Virus record (IMG/VR): IMGVR_UViG_3300040807_002717
Coordinates: 1-28,372 of that record
Source of the DNA: a virus
Direction: 5' to 3' (one strand)
DNA: 28,372 bases
The translations under genes were made by a program, and so were the position numbers. The notes below the pieces were generated by a model. It was not told the DNA's origin. It saw only the letters and a program-made list of their open reading frames with translations, and made no database searches. Below, one piece after another: positions 19,942 to 28,372 of the stretch. Every line of letters begins with the position of its first letter. Position 1 is the stretch's first letter.

Positions 19942-21168
19942 ATGTCTAATGCTAAATTTAATTTACAAGACGTATCTGCTCTATTTAAAATTAAGTACGA
20001 GAAGCTTTCTGAAAACGTATATAACTCGGCTAACGTACTTTTAGGTAGAGTAAAAAAATCTTACAATTTTACAGGTAAAGAAATGGCTATCGCTATTCCA
20101 CAATCTTTTGCTGGTGGTGTTGGTTCTGGTTCTTTGCCACAAGCTAACAAAGCTACTTATGGAGATGCTCGTATTTCATCTAAAAAAATGTACGCTCGTG
20201 TACAAATTGATAGAGAAACAATTAAAGCAGCTCTTTCTGATGAAGGTGCTTTCGTAAGAGCTACAAAAGAAGTTGTTCAAAAAGCTGTTGAATCTTTTAT
20301 GAGAAACCTTTCTCGTGCTCTTTTTAGTGATGGTTCTGGGGAACTAGGTAAAATAGCTGATCTAGCTACTGATAAATCTGGAACTGGTACAGCAGTAGAT
20401 CCATTTGTAGTTGTAATTTCTGCTGCTTCATTTAAAGAAGCTAACTTTGAAGAAAGAGATCTAGTAAACATTAATCAAGAATCTGATTTGTTAGAAATTA
20501 CTGCTGTAGATCCAGATACAAGAGAAGTATCTCTAGTAGGTTCTTCTGCTACACTTACAGCAGGTACTGCTACTAATGTTTCTATCTTTATGCAAGGTTC
20601 TGAAAACAATGATCCAGAAGGACTTAAAATTTTAGATAAGTCTATTGGAGATGCTCCTTCATACGGTCTTCCAGTAGCAAGAAGATGGAGTGCGCAGAAA
20701 AAAGCAGCAGGTGGAGATCCAATTTCTACTGATATGTTAAATGAAATGATGTTAAAAGTTAAGAAAGCTTCTGGTAAGTCTCCTAACTTAATCGTTTGTT
20801 CATTTAAGCAATACGAAAAAATCTTAAATCTTCTTGAAGATCAAAAACAATACACTGTTAATACTAGAGCTGGACTTAAGTCTAAATCAGGTGCTGATAT
20901 CTCTTTTAGCGGTGTTGAGTTCATGTCTGTTGACGGTCCTGTTGGAATCTTCCCAGAAAGATTTGTTGAAGATGACAGAATTTATCTTCTTAATGACAGC
21001 CACATTCACATTCACCACAGACCAGGATTTGGTTGGTTTGATGATGATGGAACGGTTTTCTTAAGAGAAGCTAATAGCGACAGTTACGAAGCAAGATATG
21101 GTGGATACCTTCAGGTTTACATCAACCCTTGTTTTCATGGTGTAATTAGCGGACTTTCTGTTCTTTAA
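19942..21168 (+). CDS. Major capsid protein
   Basis: 408 residues. The start (NLQDVSALFKIKYEKLSENV) and the block AIPQSFAGGVGSGSLPQANK, then SSKKMYARVQIDRETIKAAL, followed by an EVVQKAVESFMRNLSRALFSDG spine helix, are the pattern of HK97-fold capsid proteins in which an N-arm, E-loop and long helix precede the A-domain. The last part has a WFDDDGTVFLR and GGYLQVYINP end. AAGGAG six bases before ATG, no overlap with neighbours, a bias to a few codons and a strong terminator after it all fit high expression. Not shown directly to be cleaved. Confidence 0.88.
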   Translation: MSNAKFNLQDVSALFKIKYEKLSENVYNSANVLLGRVKKSYNFTGKEMAIAIPQSFAGGVGSGSLPQANKATYGDARISSKKMYARVQIDRETIKAALSDEGAFVRATKEVVQKAVESFMRNLSRALFSDGSGELGKIADLATDKSGTGTAVDPFVVVISAASFKEANFEERDLVNINQESDLLEITAVDPDTREVSLVGSSATLTAGTATNVSIFMQGSENNDPEGLKILDKSIGDAPSYGLPVARRWSAQKKAAGGDPISTDMLNEMMLKVKKASGKSPNLIVCSFKQYEKILNLLEDQKQYTVNTRAGLKSKSGADISFSGVEFMSVDGPVGIFPERFVEDDRIYLLNDSHIHIHHRPGFGWFDDDGTVFLREANSDSYEARYGGYLQVYINPCFHGVISGLSVL

Positions 21169-21179
21169 TTAACTAAATT

Positions 21180-21206
21180 AGCCGGGTCTCTTCTCCCTGC
21201 CCGGCT
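21180..21206 (+). other. Seven-base-pair hairpin after the capsid gene
   Basis: AGCCGGG (21180-21186) and CCCGGCT (21200-21206) pair perfectly around a pyrimidine-rich 13-base loop. It lies 12 bases after the capsid stop and abuts the terminator; it probably protects the capsid mRNA 3' end. Confidence 0.65.
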
Positions 21207-21239
21207 CCCCCAGCATGCATGAGTGGTGTTGGGGGTTTT
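21207..21239 (+). terminator. Rho-independent terminator after the capsid gene
   Basis: CCCCCAGC (21207-21214) pairs with GTTGGGGG (21228-21235, one G-T), followed by TTTT. Stem is strong and GC-rich, the T-tract is short, so it is probably partial: the fibre genes downstream show no promoter and must depend on read-through. Confidence 0.75.
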
Positions 21240-21259
21240 AGGGAGTTTAAGGATATATA

Positions 21260-24200
21260 ATGAGTTCAGGAAATTCAAAAGATTTAACACCTAAAGATAA
21301 CTATGTTAGCGTTGACTTAACTGGAGATTCTATAGCTTTACCTCCAGATGCTGAAGACGTAATTTTAGTAGTTGAGGGCGACAGTTCGATATCCGGAACT
21401 GTAAATGTTGAACTCGAACACTCAGATGATAACGTAAATTTTACTACGGCAAAAAATAAGCCGTTAACTACGGGGGGAGCAGTTATAGAAGCTCCTACCA
21501 CTATAGATGCATATTTTACTCGTTTAGTTAATCCTCATGTAGCTAGAGAGAGGCTTAATTTAATGAGTTATAAATATTTATATCCATACGTATCTGTATA
21601 TTTAGGAGAACTTGCTTTACAAGCAGTAGACGCTAATAATCCTAACGGTACATATACAATAGAAATTGTAGGTCCCGATGCTCAATATGTAGAGTTTAGA
21701 GCAACAAATGAAAATAGTAGAGCTTCCTTTCATGATCATTTTTACAATGATTATACCGGTGTATCATCTACTTATGATTATGCTTTAGGTATTTCACGTC
21801 CTCTTGTAGACCAGATGGACGTACCACCTACTGTTAATGATTTAACAGGTCCTGAAACTTATTTAGCATCTACTTCTTTTTACTCTTCTGCTTCTAGTTC
21901 TGAAAACTTTTTTAATATGAACCTTAAGCTAAAAGATTCAAGTCATCATACGCAGCAAGGACATGTTATAACAGGAATTAATTTTAAAAATAAAGTTGAA
22001 TTACATACAAGACGTATAGATGGATTCTATGCTGATTCTTATAATTTTATTAAAAATGGTACTTTAGCCATGGGCTATAATACTAACTATAGAGGAAATA
22101 ATAGAGGTTTACAAATTCAACTTATAATAACACCTGAGTTTGGAACCAATCCTCAACCTATTACAATAAATAATCCCTACGTGCAATATGGCGTCCCTAC
22201 CCTAGATAAATCAAATATAGTATCGTTACCTCATACAGCTCAAATAGGAGATTCTTTTGGAAATATTGTTTTAAATAATGTAGCAGGTTTTTCTGGTTTT
22301 GGGGCTAACTTACCTACTGTAACGTATGATTTAGTTAAAGAAAATACTGATATAAGTTTATCTGCTACATCAAATTTATCTTCAGGAGATTCTGTAGATA
22401 TTACTTTAAATACTTCTAATTTTTCTCCTTTTTCAGGATATAGTAGTTTAATATCAATAGGAGCAAAAGAAAATATTAAAGGATTGTGTGATTACGGGTT
22501 TCCAGGTTTTTATACTACATTTACAATACAATCTAACCCATTAGTAGTATCAAATGGAGCTATAACTAGTCCATCTAATACAGCAGCGTTAGGCACGGAT
22601 GTATGCTCAGTAAGCGTTGCTGGAGGCTTAGGTACTGAGAGTATTACATTAAGCTTATCAGGTGTAGATGCATCTTATTATAGATTAAATAATGTTACTT
22701 CGGGGACAACAGGATCTACAATAACAGCTACTAGTACAGATACAGTAGTATTAGAAACTAATCAAGCGTTCTCTTTTTCAGGATACTCTCATTCAGTAGA
22801 TATTAATGCATCTTTTACAGATTCTTATGGAACATATACCGACGATATTTTTGGAATAAGTATTTCTCAAGCTGGTTACACATTAACTTCAAGTGTATCT
22901 TCTATAGATGAAGGAAATACATTTACAGTAGATTTAAATACAACTGGAACCACGGCTGGAGATACTGTAGCATATACAATTACAGGGGTAGATAGTGCTG
23001 ATATAGGTGGAGCATCTTTAACAGGAAATTTTACTTTAAGTGGAAATTTAGATGATGCTATTGCATTTACAGTTACAGCCGATGCTACAACTGAAGGAGC
23101 TGAAACTTTTACTTTAACATTAGATAATGGTGAAGATTCTGTTTCAGTTACAATCAACGATACTTCTACTTCAGCATCACCGGCTGCATTTAGTAATCAA
23201 TACGCCTTACTTTCTCAAGGAACTACATCTTCTGTAACTGACTTTACCTTAAATGGGACTAATAAATCTTTATTTGGTAGTGTAAATACTTTTCCAGCTT
23301 TAACGGATGCATGGTCGATAACTTTTTGGCTATATATGCCTAGCACAGGAACTACTTTAAGTAATTCAAATAGAGAATGTTTAATAAAGCAGCAAGTAGG
23401 TACAGCTCAAGGTGGTTTACAAGTATTTATGAGAGGAGCTCCTGAAATAGAAATTTATTATGCAGGAACAACTACCCAGCATTATGCTTATGCAGGTTCT
23501 AATGATTTAACTTACGATGCGTGGAATCATGTAATTATAAATCACGTTGGTAATGGTAGTTTAGATATACATATAAATGACGGTGCTGCTAACGCTGGAG
23601 GAAGTACTGGTAGTAATGGATCTTTATCAACTATAAATAGTCAAACAAGTGGTGCAACAATTAATGCATTAGAATTAATGACGTATGCTCATGCTCCAGC
23701 CTCAGGAAGCACTATAGCAAGAGCAAATCGTGAATATAGAATGGATGAGTTAATTTGTTTTAATACAGATTTAGATGCGGCTAAAAGAACAGAATTGTAT
23801 AACTTAGGAACGCAAATTGATCCTTCTACATTAAGTTTTACAGCTAATATGACTTCTCACTATAGATTTGGAGACGGGGCTAATGATGATTTAGTTAATC
23901 ATTACTCTTACGGTCAAGTAGATACTACCAGATATTTTGAACCAGATGCAGTAGGTAATCAGCAAATAGATACTTTATTAGTTACTGATGATCCTTATGT
24001 AGCTCCACCTGCGGCTGCATTTAGTAATGAATATTATTTAGGTGGAATTGCCACATCAACTTCGCAAGATGATTATAGTATAAATGGAACAGAAAAATCT
24101 TTGTTTCCTAGTAAGGGTGGGGGATCAAATTATTTTCCAACATTAACAGATGAATGGTCTTTGTCTTTTTGGATTAAAGGAACCACTCTAAGTGATGGTA

Positions 24201-25636
24201 CCTATCGTCCAATTGTTCAGATGCTAAATGGAACTAATAACCAATTTAAAGTTTGGGTATATACCAGTGCTAGTGGCACAAAACAGTTTAATATAAGTTA
24301 TAACTATTCTGGTAACACTAGAAATTTTCAGGGCTCTATAACAATTTCTCAAATTAGTACTTGGAAACATTTTGTTATAACTAAATCAAATGCAACCTTA
24401 AGTGCAAGTAGCTTGAAGTTATATATAAATGGAACTTTGCAATCTGCATTTTCAGGATCTTCAACCTTGATTGCGTCTGATTTTACAAATAAATCTATTA
24501 CTAAAACTGTTTTTGGAGGCGCTGTAGTTAGTGCTGCGTCGGGAGCTTATCTTGGTAGAAATGCTACAATTCAAGATCTAGACCAGATAAAAACTTGGGA
24601 TGTTGAACTGTCTCAATCTCAAGTTACTGAAATGTATAATTCAGGAAAACCTATTGCTACATCCGATCTTACTTTTGCCTCTAATATAGATGCTGAGTTC
24701 TTATGTGGAGATGGATCTAATGATAATGTAGCCGGAAATCAATCTTATGACATTCAAGATAATACTAGATATATTGAAAAAGTAGGAACGGGTACATTTG
24801 GTATTGAGCAATTAACAATAAATGACCCTATTTTAGTTAGTGCAAGTGGAAATTATAAGTATGTAAGTGATACATGGAGAGCTGCGTTAACTGGGTTTAT
24901 TCAAGTTGGAAATTATCACAGAAATTCCACCGGAGATAATAAAGGCATGTTCCCAGATCTAGACTCAACGACAGGATTTAGAACAAGTAACAATGTATCT
25001 TATAGTTTTTGGACTAAATTTACTAATACAAGCGGATTTGCTGCCCTTTATCAAGAACATTATGAAATTAATGGCTCTTATCAAGATTTTTGTAGCTTTT
25101 ATCTGAGTAGTTCTTATATGTATATATATTCTACCCATGATACTTATCGTAGATATAGGTATTGTGCCATTCCAAGTGATAATGATTGGCATCATGTAGT
25201 TATTACTACAAATACAGCCGATATTTCTAGTGGAGCTACAATATACATTGATGGCACGGCTGTTTCTTCTACTCTTGCCGGAGATGCTCAAAACTTAATT
25301 GTTAGAAGTAAACCAGTAGACATACTAAACTTTGGTGGAACTTTATATAATAGACTTGCTGCCAATGGAACTTCTACTGGCAGTAACTCTGCATCTGGAA
25401 CTTTTGTCATGGACGAATTTTCAACATGGAAAAAGACCTTGTCTGCCTCTGAAGTAAGTGAGTTGTGGAATAATGGGTTGCCTACTGAGTTAACTAACCA
25501 TAGTGCAGCCACAGACCTACAACGTTGGTTTAGATTTGGTGATACGACAGGTGATGGAACAGCAATAAAAGATTCACAGGAAACTAGCGTCGAGCTTGTA
25601 AGCTTTGACAGTCAGGATAATACACAAGATCATTAG
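21260..25636 (+). CDS. Giant fibre/adhesion protein with Calx-beta and three LamG-like domains
   Basis: 1458 residues. Residues about 1-110 form a small beta-sandwich like the neighbouring proteins at 25827 and 26189 (VNVELEHSDDNVNF). The middle is Ser/Thr-rich and Ig-like. Residues about 541-632 form a Calx-beta-like domain (SSIDEGNTFTVDL, ATTEGAETFTLTLDNGED). Three concanavalin/LamG-like repeats follow (about 644-914, 920-1194, 1195-1458), each with W-S-(I/L)-(T/S)-FW, W-x-H-(V/F)-(V/I)-I, a YING or HIND turn, and a MDE/LDQ-x3-(W/F) end plus an (Y/F)-RFGDG or CGDGSND segment. Probably binds host glycans or surface protein. AAGGAT before ATG. Confidence 0.75.
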   Translation: MSSGNSKDLTPKDNYVSVDLTGDSIALPPDAEDVILVVEGDSSISGTVNVELEHSDDNVNFTTAKNKPLTTGGAVIEAPTTIDAYFTRLVNPHVARERLNLMSYKYLYPYVSVYLGELALQAVDANNPNGTYTIEIVGPDAQYVEFRATNENSRASFHDHFYNDYTGVSSTYDYALGISRPLVDQMDVPPTVNDLTGPETYLASTSFYSSASSSENFFNMNLKLKDSSHHTQQGHVITGINFKNKVELHTRRIDGFYADSYNFIKNGTLAMGYNTNYRGNNRGLQIQLIITPEFGTNPQPITINNPYVQYGVPTLDKSNIVSLPHTAQIGDSFGNIVLNNVAGFSGFGANLPTVTYDLVKENTDISLSATSNLSSGDSVDITLNTSNFSPFSGYSSLISIGAKENIKGLCDYGFPGFYTTFTIQSNPLVVSNGAITSPSNTAALGTDVCSVSVAGGLGTESITLSLSGVDASYYRLNNVTSGTTGSTITATSTDTVVLETNQAFSFSGYSHSVDINASFTDSYGTYTDDIFGISISQAGYTLTSSVSSIDEGNTFTVDLNTTGTTAGDTVAYTITGVDSADIGGASLTGNFTLSGNLDDAIAFTVTADATTEGAETFTLTLDNGEDSVSVTINDTSTSASPAAFSNQYALLSQGTTSSVTDFTLNGTNKSLFGSVNTFPALTDAWSITFWLYMPSTGTTLSNSNRECLIKQQVGTAQGGLQVFMRGAPEIEIYYAGTTTQHYAYAGSNDLTYDAWNHVIINHVGNGSLDIHINDGAANAGGSTGSNGSLSTINSQTSGATINALELMTYAHAPASGSTIARANREYRMDELICFNTDLDAAKRTELYNLGTQIDPSTLSFTANMTSHYRFGDGANDDLVNHYSYGQVDTTRYFEPDAVGNQQIDTLLVTDDPYVAPPAAAFSNEYYLGGIATSTSQDDYSINGTEKSLFPSKGGGSNYFPTLTDEWSLSFWIKGTTLSDGTYRPIVQMLNGTNNQFKVWVYTSASGTKQFNISYNYSGNTRNFQGSITISQISTWKHFVITKSNATLSASSLKLYINGTLQSAFSGSSTLIASDFTNKSITKTVFGGAVVSAASGAYLGRNATIQDLDQIKTWDVELSQSQVTEMYNSGKPIATSDLTFASNIDAEFLCGDGSNDNVAGNQSYDIQDNTRYIEKVGTGTFGIEQLTINDPILVSASGNYKYVSDTWRAALTGFIQVGNYHRNSTGDNKGMFPDLDSTTGFRTSNNVSYSFWTKFTNTSGFAALYQEHYEINGSYQDFCSFYLSSSYMYIYSTHDTYRRYRYCAIPSDNDWHHVVITTNTADISSGATIYIDGTAVSSTLAGDAQNLIVRSKPVDILNFGGTLYNRLAANGTSTGSNSASGTFVMDEFSTWKKTLSASEVSELWNNGLPTELTNHSAATDLQRWFRFGDTTGDGTAIKDSQETSVELVSFDSQDNTQDH
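23181..24028 (+). repeat. Direct repeat marking LamG duplications
   Basis: CGGCTGCATTTAGTAAT occurs at 23181-23197 and 24012-24028, at the start of the first and second LamG-like domains. Its identity at DNA level, against diverged domain sequence, suggests recombination between repeats. Confidence 0.6.
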
Positions 25637-25644
25637 GATAATAC

Positions 25645-25827
25645 ATGGCAAATAGTAATTATACAGATATAAAAATAGAAGGATTAGCAGCAAATGAGAC
25701 AAAAACTAAGGTAGTTAAGTCTCCATTGTTGCAATATGTTAGAATAAAGGTAACGGGTACCGGAACAGCAAATTTAGGTACTAACGGTACTAAAATTAAA
25801 TTATATTACAAAAAGAGGAAAAAATAA
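25645..25827 (+). CDS. 60-residue small beta protein
   Basis: 60 residues of beta-rich sequence (YTDIKIEGLAANETKTKVVK, LLQYVRIKVTGTGTAN), ending in a basic KLYYKKRKK. 'PLLQYVRIKV' matches 'PLLHYVRVQL' in the next protein, so it looks like a shortened member of that family. Nine bases after the fibre stop; stop overlaps the next ATG (TAATG). Probably a minor virion or fibre-associated protein. Confidence 0.65.
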   Translation: MANSNYTDIKIEGLAANETKTKVVKSPLLQYVRIKVTGTGTANLGTNGTKIKLYYKKRKK

Positions 25828-26180
25828 TGTCATCAGCATATCATGTAGATTTGGCTAAAGATGCGGTCCCTGCACAGGGCGTATCAAATTTTACTGCACA
25901 AGAAACAAAAGGCTTGTCACCTGAAGCAAAAGAGTTTATAATGGTTGTCAAACCGACAGGAAGCGATGTTAAGGTAAAATTAGAGCAAAGTGCTAATGGG
26001 AATGACTGGGCTCAAGTAGTTGATGCTCAAGATGAAAATATAGAAGCAACGGTTACTGATGGATCTGTTGGCGTTATTTACGTTGATGTCCCTCTACTAC
26101 ATTATGTTAGAGTGCAGTTAGGTGAAGCAACCACGTCTGCTACTTGTGACGTTAAATTACAACATACACTGGATAAATAG
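25827..26180 (+). CDS. Small beta-sandwich virion-type protein
   Basis: 117 residues. FIMVVKPTGSDVKVKLEQSA, then NGNDWAQV, later IYVDVPLLHYVRVQLGEATT and CDVKLQHTLDK. The 'VxLEQSANGxDW' hairpin is shared with the next protein and with the N-terminus of the giant fibre. Such small single-domain sandwiches often decorate heads or join fibres. AGAGGAAAA before ATG, TAATG overlap. Exact role unknown. Confidence 0.7.
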   Translation: MSSAYHVDLAKDAVPAQGVSNFTAQETKGLSPEAKEFIMVVKPTGSDVKVKLEQSANGNDWAQVVDAQDENIEATVTDGSVGVIYVDVPLLHYVRVQLGEATTSATCDVKLQHTLDK

Positions 26181-26188
26181 GAGCATAC

Positions 26189-26470
26189 ATGATTGCAGCA
26201 TCTCATTTAAATTTAGAAAACGGAGTTATGACAGAATTACCACAATATGTGGATTCTATCGTATTTGAAGTTAAGGGAACAGGTACTTTTAGTGCAGAAT
26301 TCCAGCACAGCGCGGATGGCGTTAACTGGTATCCAATTGGATCTGCATTAACATCAAATAGTATCATGGCTTTAGATAATGATTCAGAACACATTTTTTT
26401 AAATGTTAAAGCCGTTATTACAGGCGATGTTACATTATGTAAAATCCACTTTAGAAGACATAAGAGGTAA
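26189..26470 (+). CDS. Small beta-sandwich virion-type protein
   Basis: 93 residues. SIVFEVKGTGTFSAEFQHSA, then DGVNWYPIG, IFLNVKAVITGDVTLCKIHF, basic end (RRHKR). Same '(L/F)-(E/Q)-H/Q-S-A-D/N-G-x-(D/N)-W' hairpin as the previous protein. AGGAG six bases before ATG. The three in a row look like tandem duplications. Confidence 0.7.
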   Translation: MIAASHLNLENGVMTELPQYVDSIVFEVKGTGTFSAEFQHSADGVNWYPIGSALTSNSIMALDNDSEHIFLNVKAVITGDVTLCKIHFRRHKR

Positions 26471-26472
26471 AT

Positions 26473-27582
26473 ATGCCAAAGGTAATAGGAAGTATATCCT
26501 CAGGAATAAAATTAACTATACCTAGCCGAGGTGAAAAAAATTGGGATGAGTTAATTGAAAACTCATGCTTTGTACCACTTAGTACACATAATCACGAAGG
26601 TGGAGGAAAAGGTGATAAACTAAATACAGATGCTTTAAATGATGAAGCTGTGACTACAGCTAAAATTGCTAATGCCAATGTTACTGAAGCTAAATTAGAT
26701 AGTGCTGTTCAAACTAAATTAGCACAAATAGCTACTAATACTAGTGACATAGCTACTAATGCTTTTGAAATTTCTTCTTTAGCAGATCAACATGCTATTT
26801 TACAATCTCAAATTACTAATGTAGAAGGCTGGAATTTAGATGATTTAAATGATGTGTCTTCCACAACACCTACCTCAGGACAAGCCTTAGCATGGAGTGG
26901 AAGTCAATGGGAACCTACTACAATTAGTGGAGGCTCAGGCTCAAGTAATGTGCATTATCTTACATCCTCTAGTCAACTAACGGTAGGATTTGAATCTTCA
27001 GTTGAAGAAGGTGATGTCATCGTTATTAGCGGAACTGATTCCTATGTATTTAATAGTAGTTATAAAAATGTAACTTTTCTTGGGGCTGGAGATGCCATTG
27101 GTACTCAGTATATAACATTTAAAGGTACGATGCATGCATGTGTTGTAAGAGGACATAAACTTAGATTAACATGGCAAACGGCAAATGTTGCCCACAGTTT
27201 TAATGATATTATATGCAGAGACTTTTATATAAATAATAAATTAGATTTAAGAAACTCTAGATTTAAAGCAGAAAATGTAGTTTTTAATGAAGGTATATAT
27301 TTACTCGATTCAAATGCAAGTGTAGTAAACGTAACTACTCAAGGGACACCTACGGGAACAGACGCGTTGATTACTGTACAACATACCTCTTCTATATCTA
27401 TACATCAACTTATCCAGAATTCTGCATCTTACTCATTTCAAAATTATGGAGAACTTAAAATATTCGATCACGATTTTACTAACTCTGGTCTAATACTAAC
27501 TAATGGGTCAAACGGAACTCTTACTAAAACATCAGGAACTACTTTGTTTCTATTAAATGGAAATATAATAGTAAATGCATAA
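26473..27582 (+). CDS. Tail fibre-like protein
   Basis: 369 residues. Start KNWDELIENSCFVPLSTHNH-EGGG is a common phage fibre opening; then AVTTAKIANANVTEAKLDSA repeats, a coiled coil (about 80-118, TKLAQIATNTSDIATNAFEI), the typical NLDDLNDVSSTTPTSGQALA motif (with W-SGSQWEP), and a beta-rich C-terminus (about 165-369) with serial short strands that may be a beta-helix. Trimerising coiled coil plus beta C-terminus fits receptor binding. AAGAGG before ATG. Shorter than the LamG fibre; both may act together. Confidence 0.75.
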   Translation: MPKVIGSISSGIKLTIPSRGEKNWDELIENSCFVPLSTHNHEGGGKGDKLNTDALNDEAVTTAKIANANVTEAKLDSAVQTKLAQIATNTSDIATNAFEISSLADQHAILQSQITNVEGWNLDDLNDVSSTTPTSGQALAWSGSQWEPTTISGGSGSSNVHYLTSSSQLTVGFESSVEEGDVIVISGTDSYVFNSSYKNVTFLGAGDAIGTQYITFKGTMHACVVRGHKLRLTWQTANVAHSFNDIICRDFYINNKLDLRNSRFKAENVVFNEGIYLLDSNASVVNVTTQGTPTGTDALITVQHTSSISIHQLIQNSASYSFQNYGELKIFDHDFTNSGLILTNGSNGTLTKTSGTTLFLLNGNIIVNA

Positions 27583-27584
27583 TT

Positions 27585-27710
27585 ATGAATATAGGTAAAA
27601 AGATAAAAAAATTAAAAAAAGAGGGTAAACCACAAAAACAGGCTGTGGCTATTGCTTTATCCATGCAAAAAGCAGCAGCTAAAAAAAAGTTAAAAAAGAA
27701 AGGATATTAA
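27585..27710 (+). CDS. 41-residue basic protein (KQAVAIALS type)
   Basis: ATG two bases after the fibre stop, TAA two bases before the next ATG. The product is strongly basic at both ends around EGKPQKQAVAIALSMQKAAA. This short motif is familiar in small proteins near virion genes of many phages, especially aquatic ones. Function is unknown; DNA or capsid-interior binding would suit the charge. No clear ribosome binding site. Confidence 0.7.
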   Translation: MNIGKKIKKLKKEGKPQKQAVAIALSMQKAAAKKKLKKKGY

Positions 27711-27711
27711 A

Positions 27712-28284
27712 ATGAACTATGCTGAATATTTAATGACTAAAGGATCAGAAGGCGTTCAATCAGAATCGTCCAATGCCCTAGCTAAAGCAGTAGCTAAGAA
27801 AAAAATACAAAAATCTAAAACTCCTTTAGCAGATAAAGTTTTAGGAGCATATAAAAAAGATAAGGTAGCTAAACATGAATTAATGAAGAGTGAAGATATA
27901 GCTAAACCAGCACCTATCAAACCTCCTGCTTCTGATAGTTCTCTTAAATTTACTGGAGATTCTGAGGGACTTATGTCAACAGGTCTTCAAGCCTTAGCTA
28001 CGTCAAAAGCCCAAGACACTTCATCAGCAATTATTGGTGGAGCAATGACCGGGCTATCTGCATCTACAATGTTAAGCGGAGCCGCGGCTGGTCCAGTAGG
28101 TATAGCTGTTGGGGTAGGATCTGCTTTAATGGGTATGGCTAATGCTAGAAAAGCTAAAAAAGCACAGCGAGAAGCTGAAAGAAAGAGAAAAGAAGAATTA
28201 AGAAAAGCTAGAGAATTAAGTTTACTAGAATCTCAGGGAGCCGCTAGACAAAGAGCTATAGAGTCTCTTGCAGGAGCTTTCTAA
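27712..28284 (+). CDS. Probable internal virion/ejection-type protein
   Basis: 190 residues. N-terminal polar, Lys-rich part (AKAVAKKKIQKSKTPLADKV), then a Gly/Ala-rich amphipathic stretch (IIGGAMTGLSASTMLSGAAA, on to VGSALMGMA, about 107-142), and a charged helix (KAKKAQREAERKRKEELRKA) with a short hydrophobic end. This Gly/Ala-rich then coiled-coil architecture is common to podovirus internal proteins that cross membranes during ejection. AAAGGAT before ATG; stop overlaps next ATG (TAATG). Family by layout only. Confidence 0.55.
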   Translation: MNYAEYLMTKGSEGVQSESSNALAKAVAKKKIQKSKTPLADKVLGAYKKDKVAKHELMKSEDIAKPAPIKPPASDSSLKFTGDSEGLMSTGLQALATSKAQDTSSAIIGGAMTGLSASTMLSGAAAGPVGIAVGVGSALMGMANARKAKKAQREAERKRKEELRKARELSLLESQGAARQRAIESLAGAF

Positions 28285-28372
28285 TGAGATATATTAAATA
28301 CCTTATAGACCAAGTAAGAAAACAAACTGAGAATGAAGATTTCTCAGACTTTACTGGTATTCAAGATTCTGA
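28284..28372 (+). CDS. Head-tail connector/neck-type protein, N-terminal fragment
   Basis: Opens with ATG in TAATG overlap with the previous gene and runs off the right edge after 29 codons (MRYIKYLIDQVRKQTENEDF, then TGIQD). This start is like that of phage head-completion proteins in which a ...D-x-(E/D)-F-x2-(Y/I)-(L/F)-N-x-A-Q helix follows, but that part is beyond the window. Confidence 0.4.
   Translation, partial: MRYIKYLIDQVRKQTENEDFSDFTGIQDS

Noticed and set aside
1-28372. Assignment to a specific host such as a predatory or marine bacterium
   Set aside because: AT-rich DNA, Gram-negative-type envelope proteins and sigma70-like promoters are too general; no host-derived gene, tRNA or attachment site is present.

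Overview
The window is part of a tailed double-stranded DNA phage genome (Caudoviricetes). The DNA is clearly AT-rich. It carries a family A DNA polymerase, a primase-polymerase/helicase, a terminase, and a P22-like long portal followed by scaffold and major capsid genes. No tape-measure, sheath or tail-tube gene is seen, so a short-tailed (podovirus-like) particle is most likely, but the tail genes continue past the right edge. The host is probably Gram-negative: there is an outer-membrane-barrel-like protein and a ClpP-like protease with a signal peptide and six cysteines. Shine-Dalgarno sites of the AGGAGG type and sigma70-like promoters argue against a Bacteroidota host. No gene names the host species.

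Layout. (1) 1-454, plus strand: the end of a lysis-type module, with a 3TM-family holin. (2) 461-12864, almost all minus strand: the early/replication block. Read in the direction of transcription (right to left) it starts with a DUF3293-like protein, membrane micropeptides and many very small, tightly overlapping genes (TAATG and ATGA junctions). It then gives MazG, a small outer-membrane/PQ-loop pair, Prim-Pol/DUF3987 helicase, an exonuclease VIII-like nuclease, a DUF669 ssDNA-binding candidate, DNA polymerase, another PD-(D/E)XK-type nuclease and a DUF5664 nucleotide diphosphohydrolase. About fifteen of these genes are shorter than 60 codons and are called from ribosome binding sites and coupling. 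One gene, a RusA-like resolvase (9515-10006), lies on the plus strand inside this minus block. (3) 12865-13434: a 570-base non-coding divergent control region full of repeats and hairpins. It ends in a consensus promoter. (4) 13435-28372, plus strand: the late block, with an HExxH protein, small terminase, exported ClpP-like protease, large terminase, small membrane protein, portal, scaffold, major capsid and tandem hairpins/terminator. These are followed by a 1458-residue fibre with three LamG-like repeats, three small beta-sandwich proteins, a second fibre, a short basic protein, a probable internal virion protein and the start of a connector-like gene.

How it works together. The minus block supplies nucleotide-pool control, priming, synthesis and recombination. 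The plus block packages DNA and builds the head and the host-binding fibres. Both plus-strand transcription units have a promoter whose -10 box lies exactly six bases before the ATG, so both mRNAs are predicted to be leaderless, while almost every other gene has a good ribosome binding site. This, the exported ClpP-like protein set between the two terminase subunits, the repeat-rich control region, and a helically phased A-tract array at 8593-8663 are the most unusual things here.
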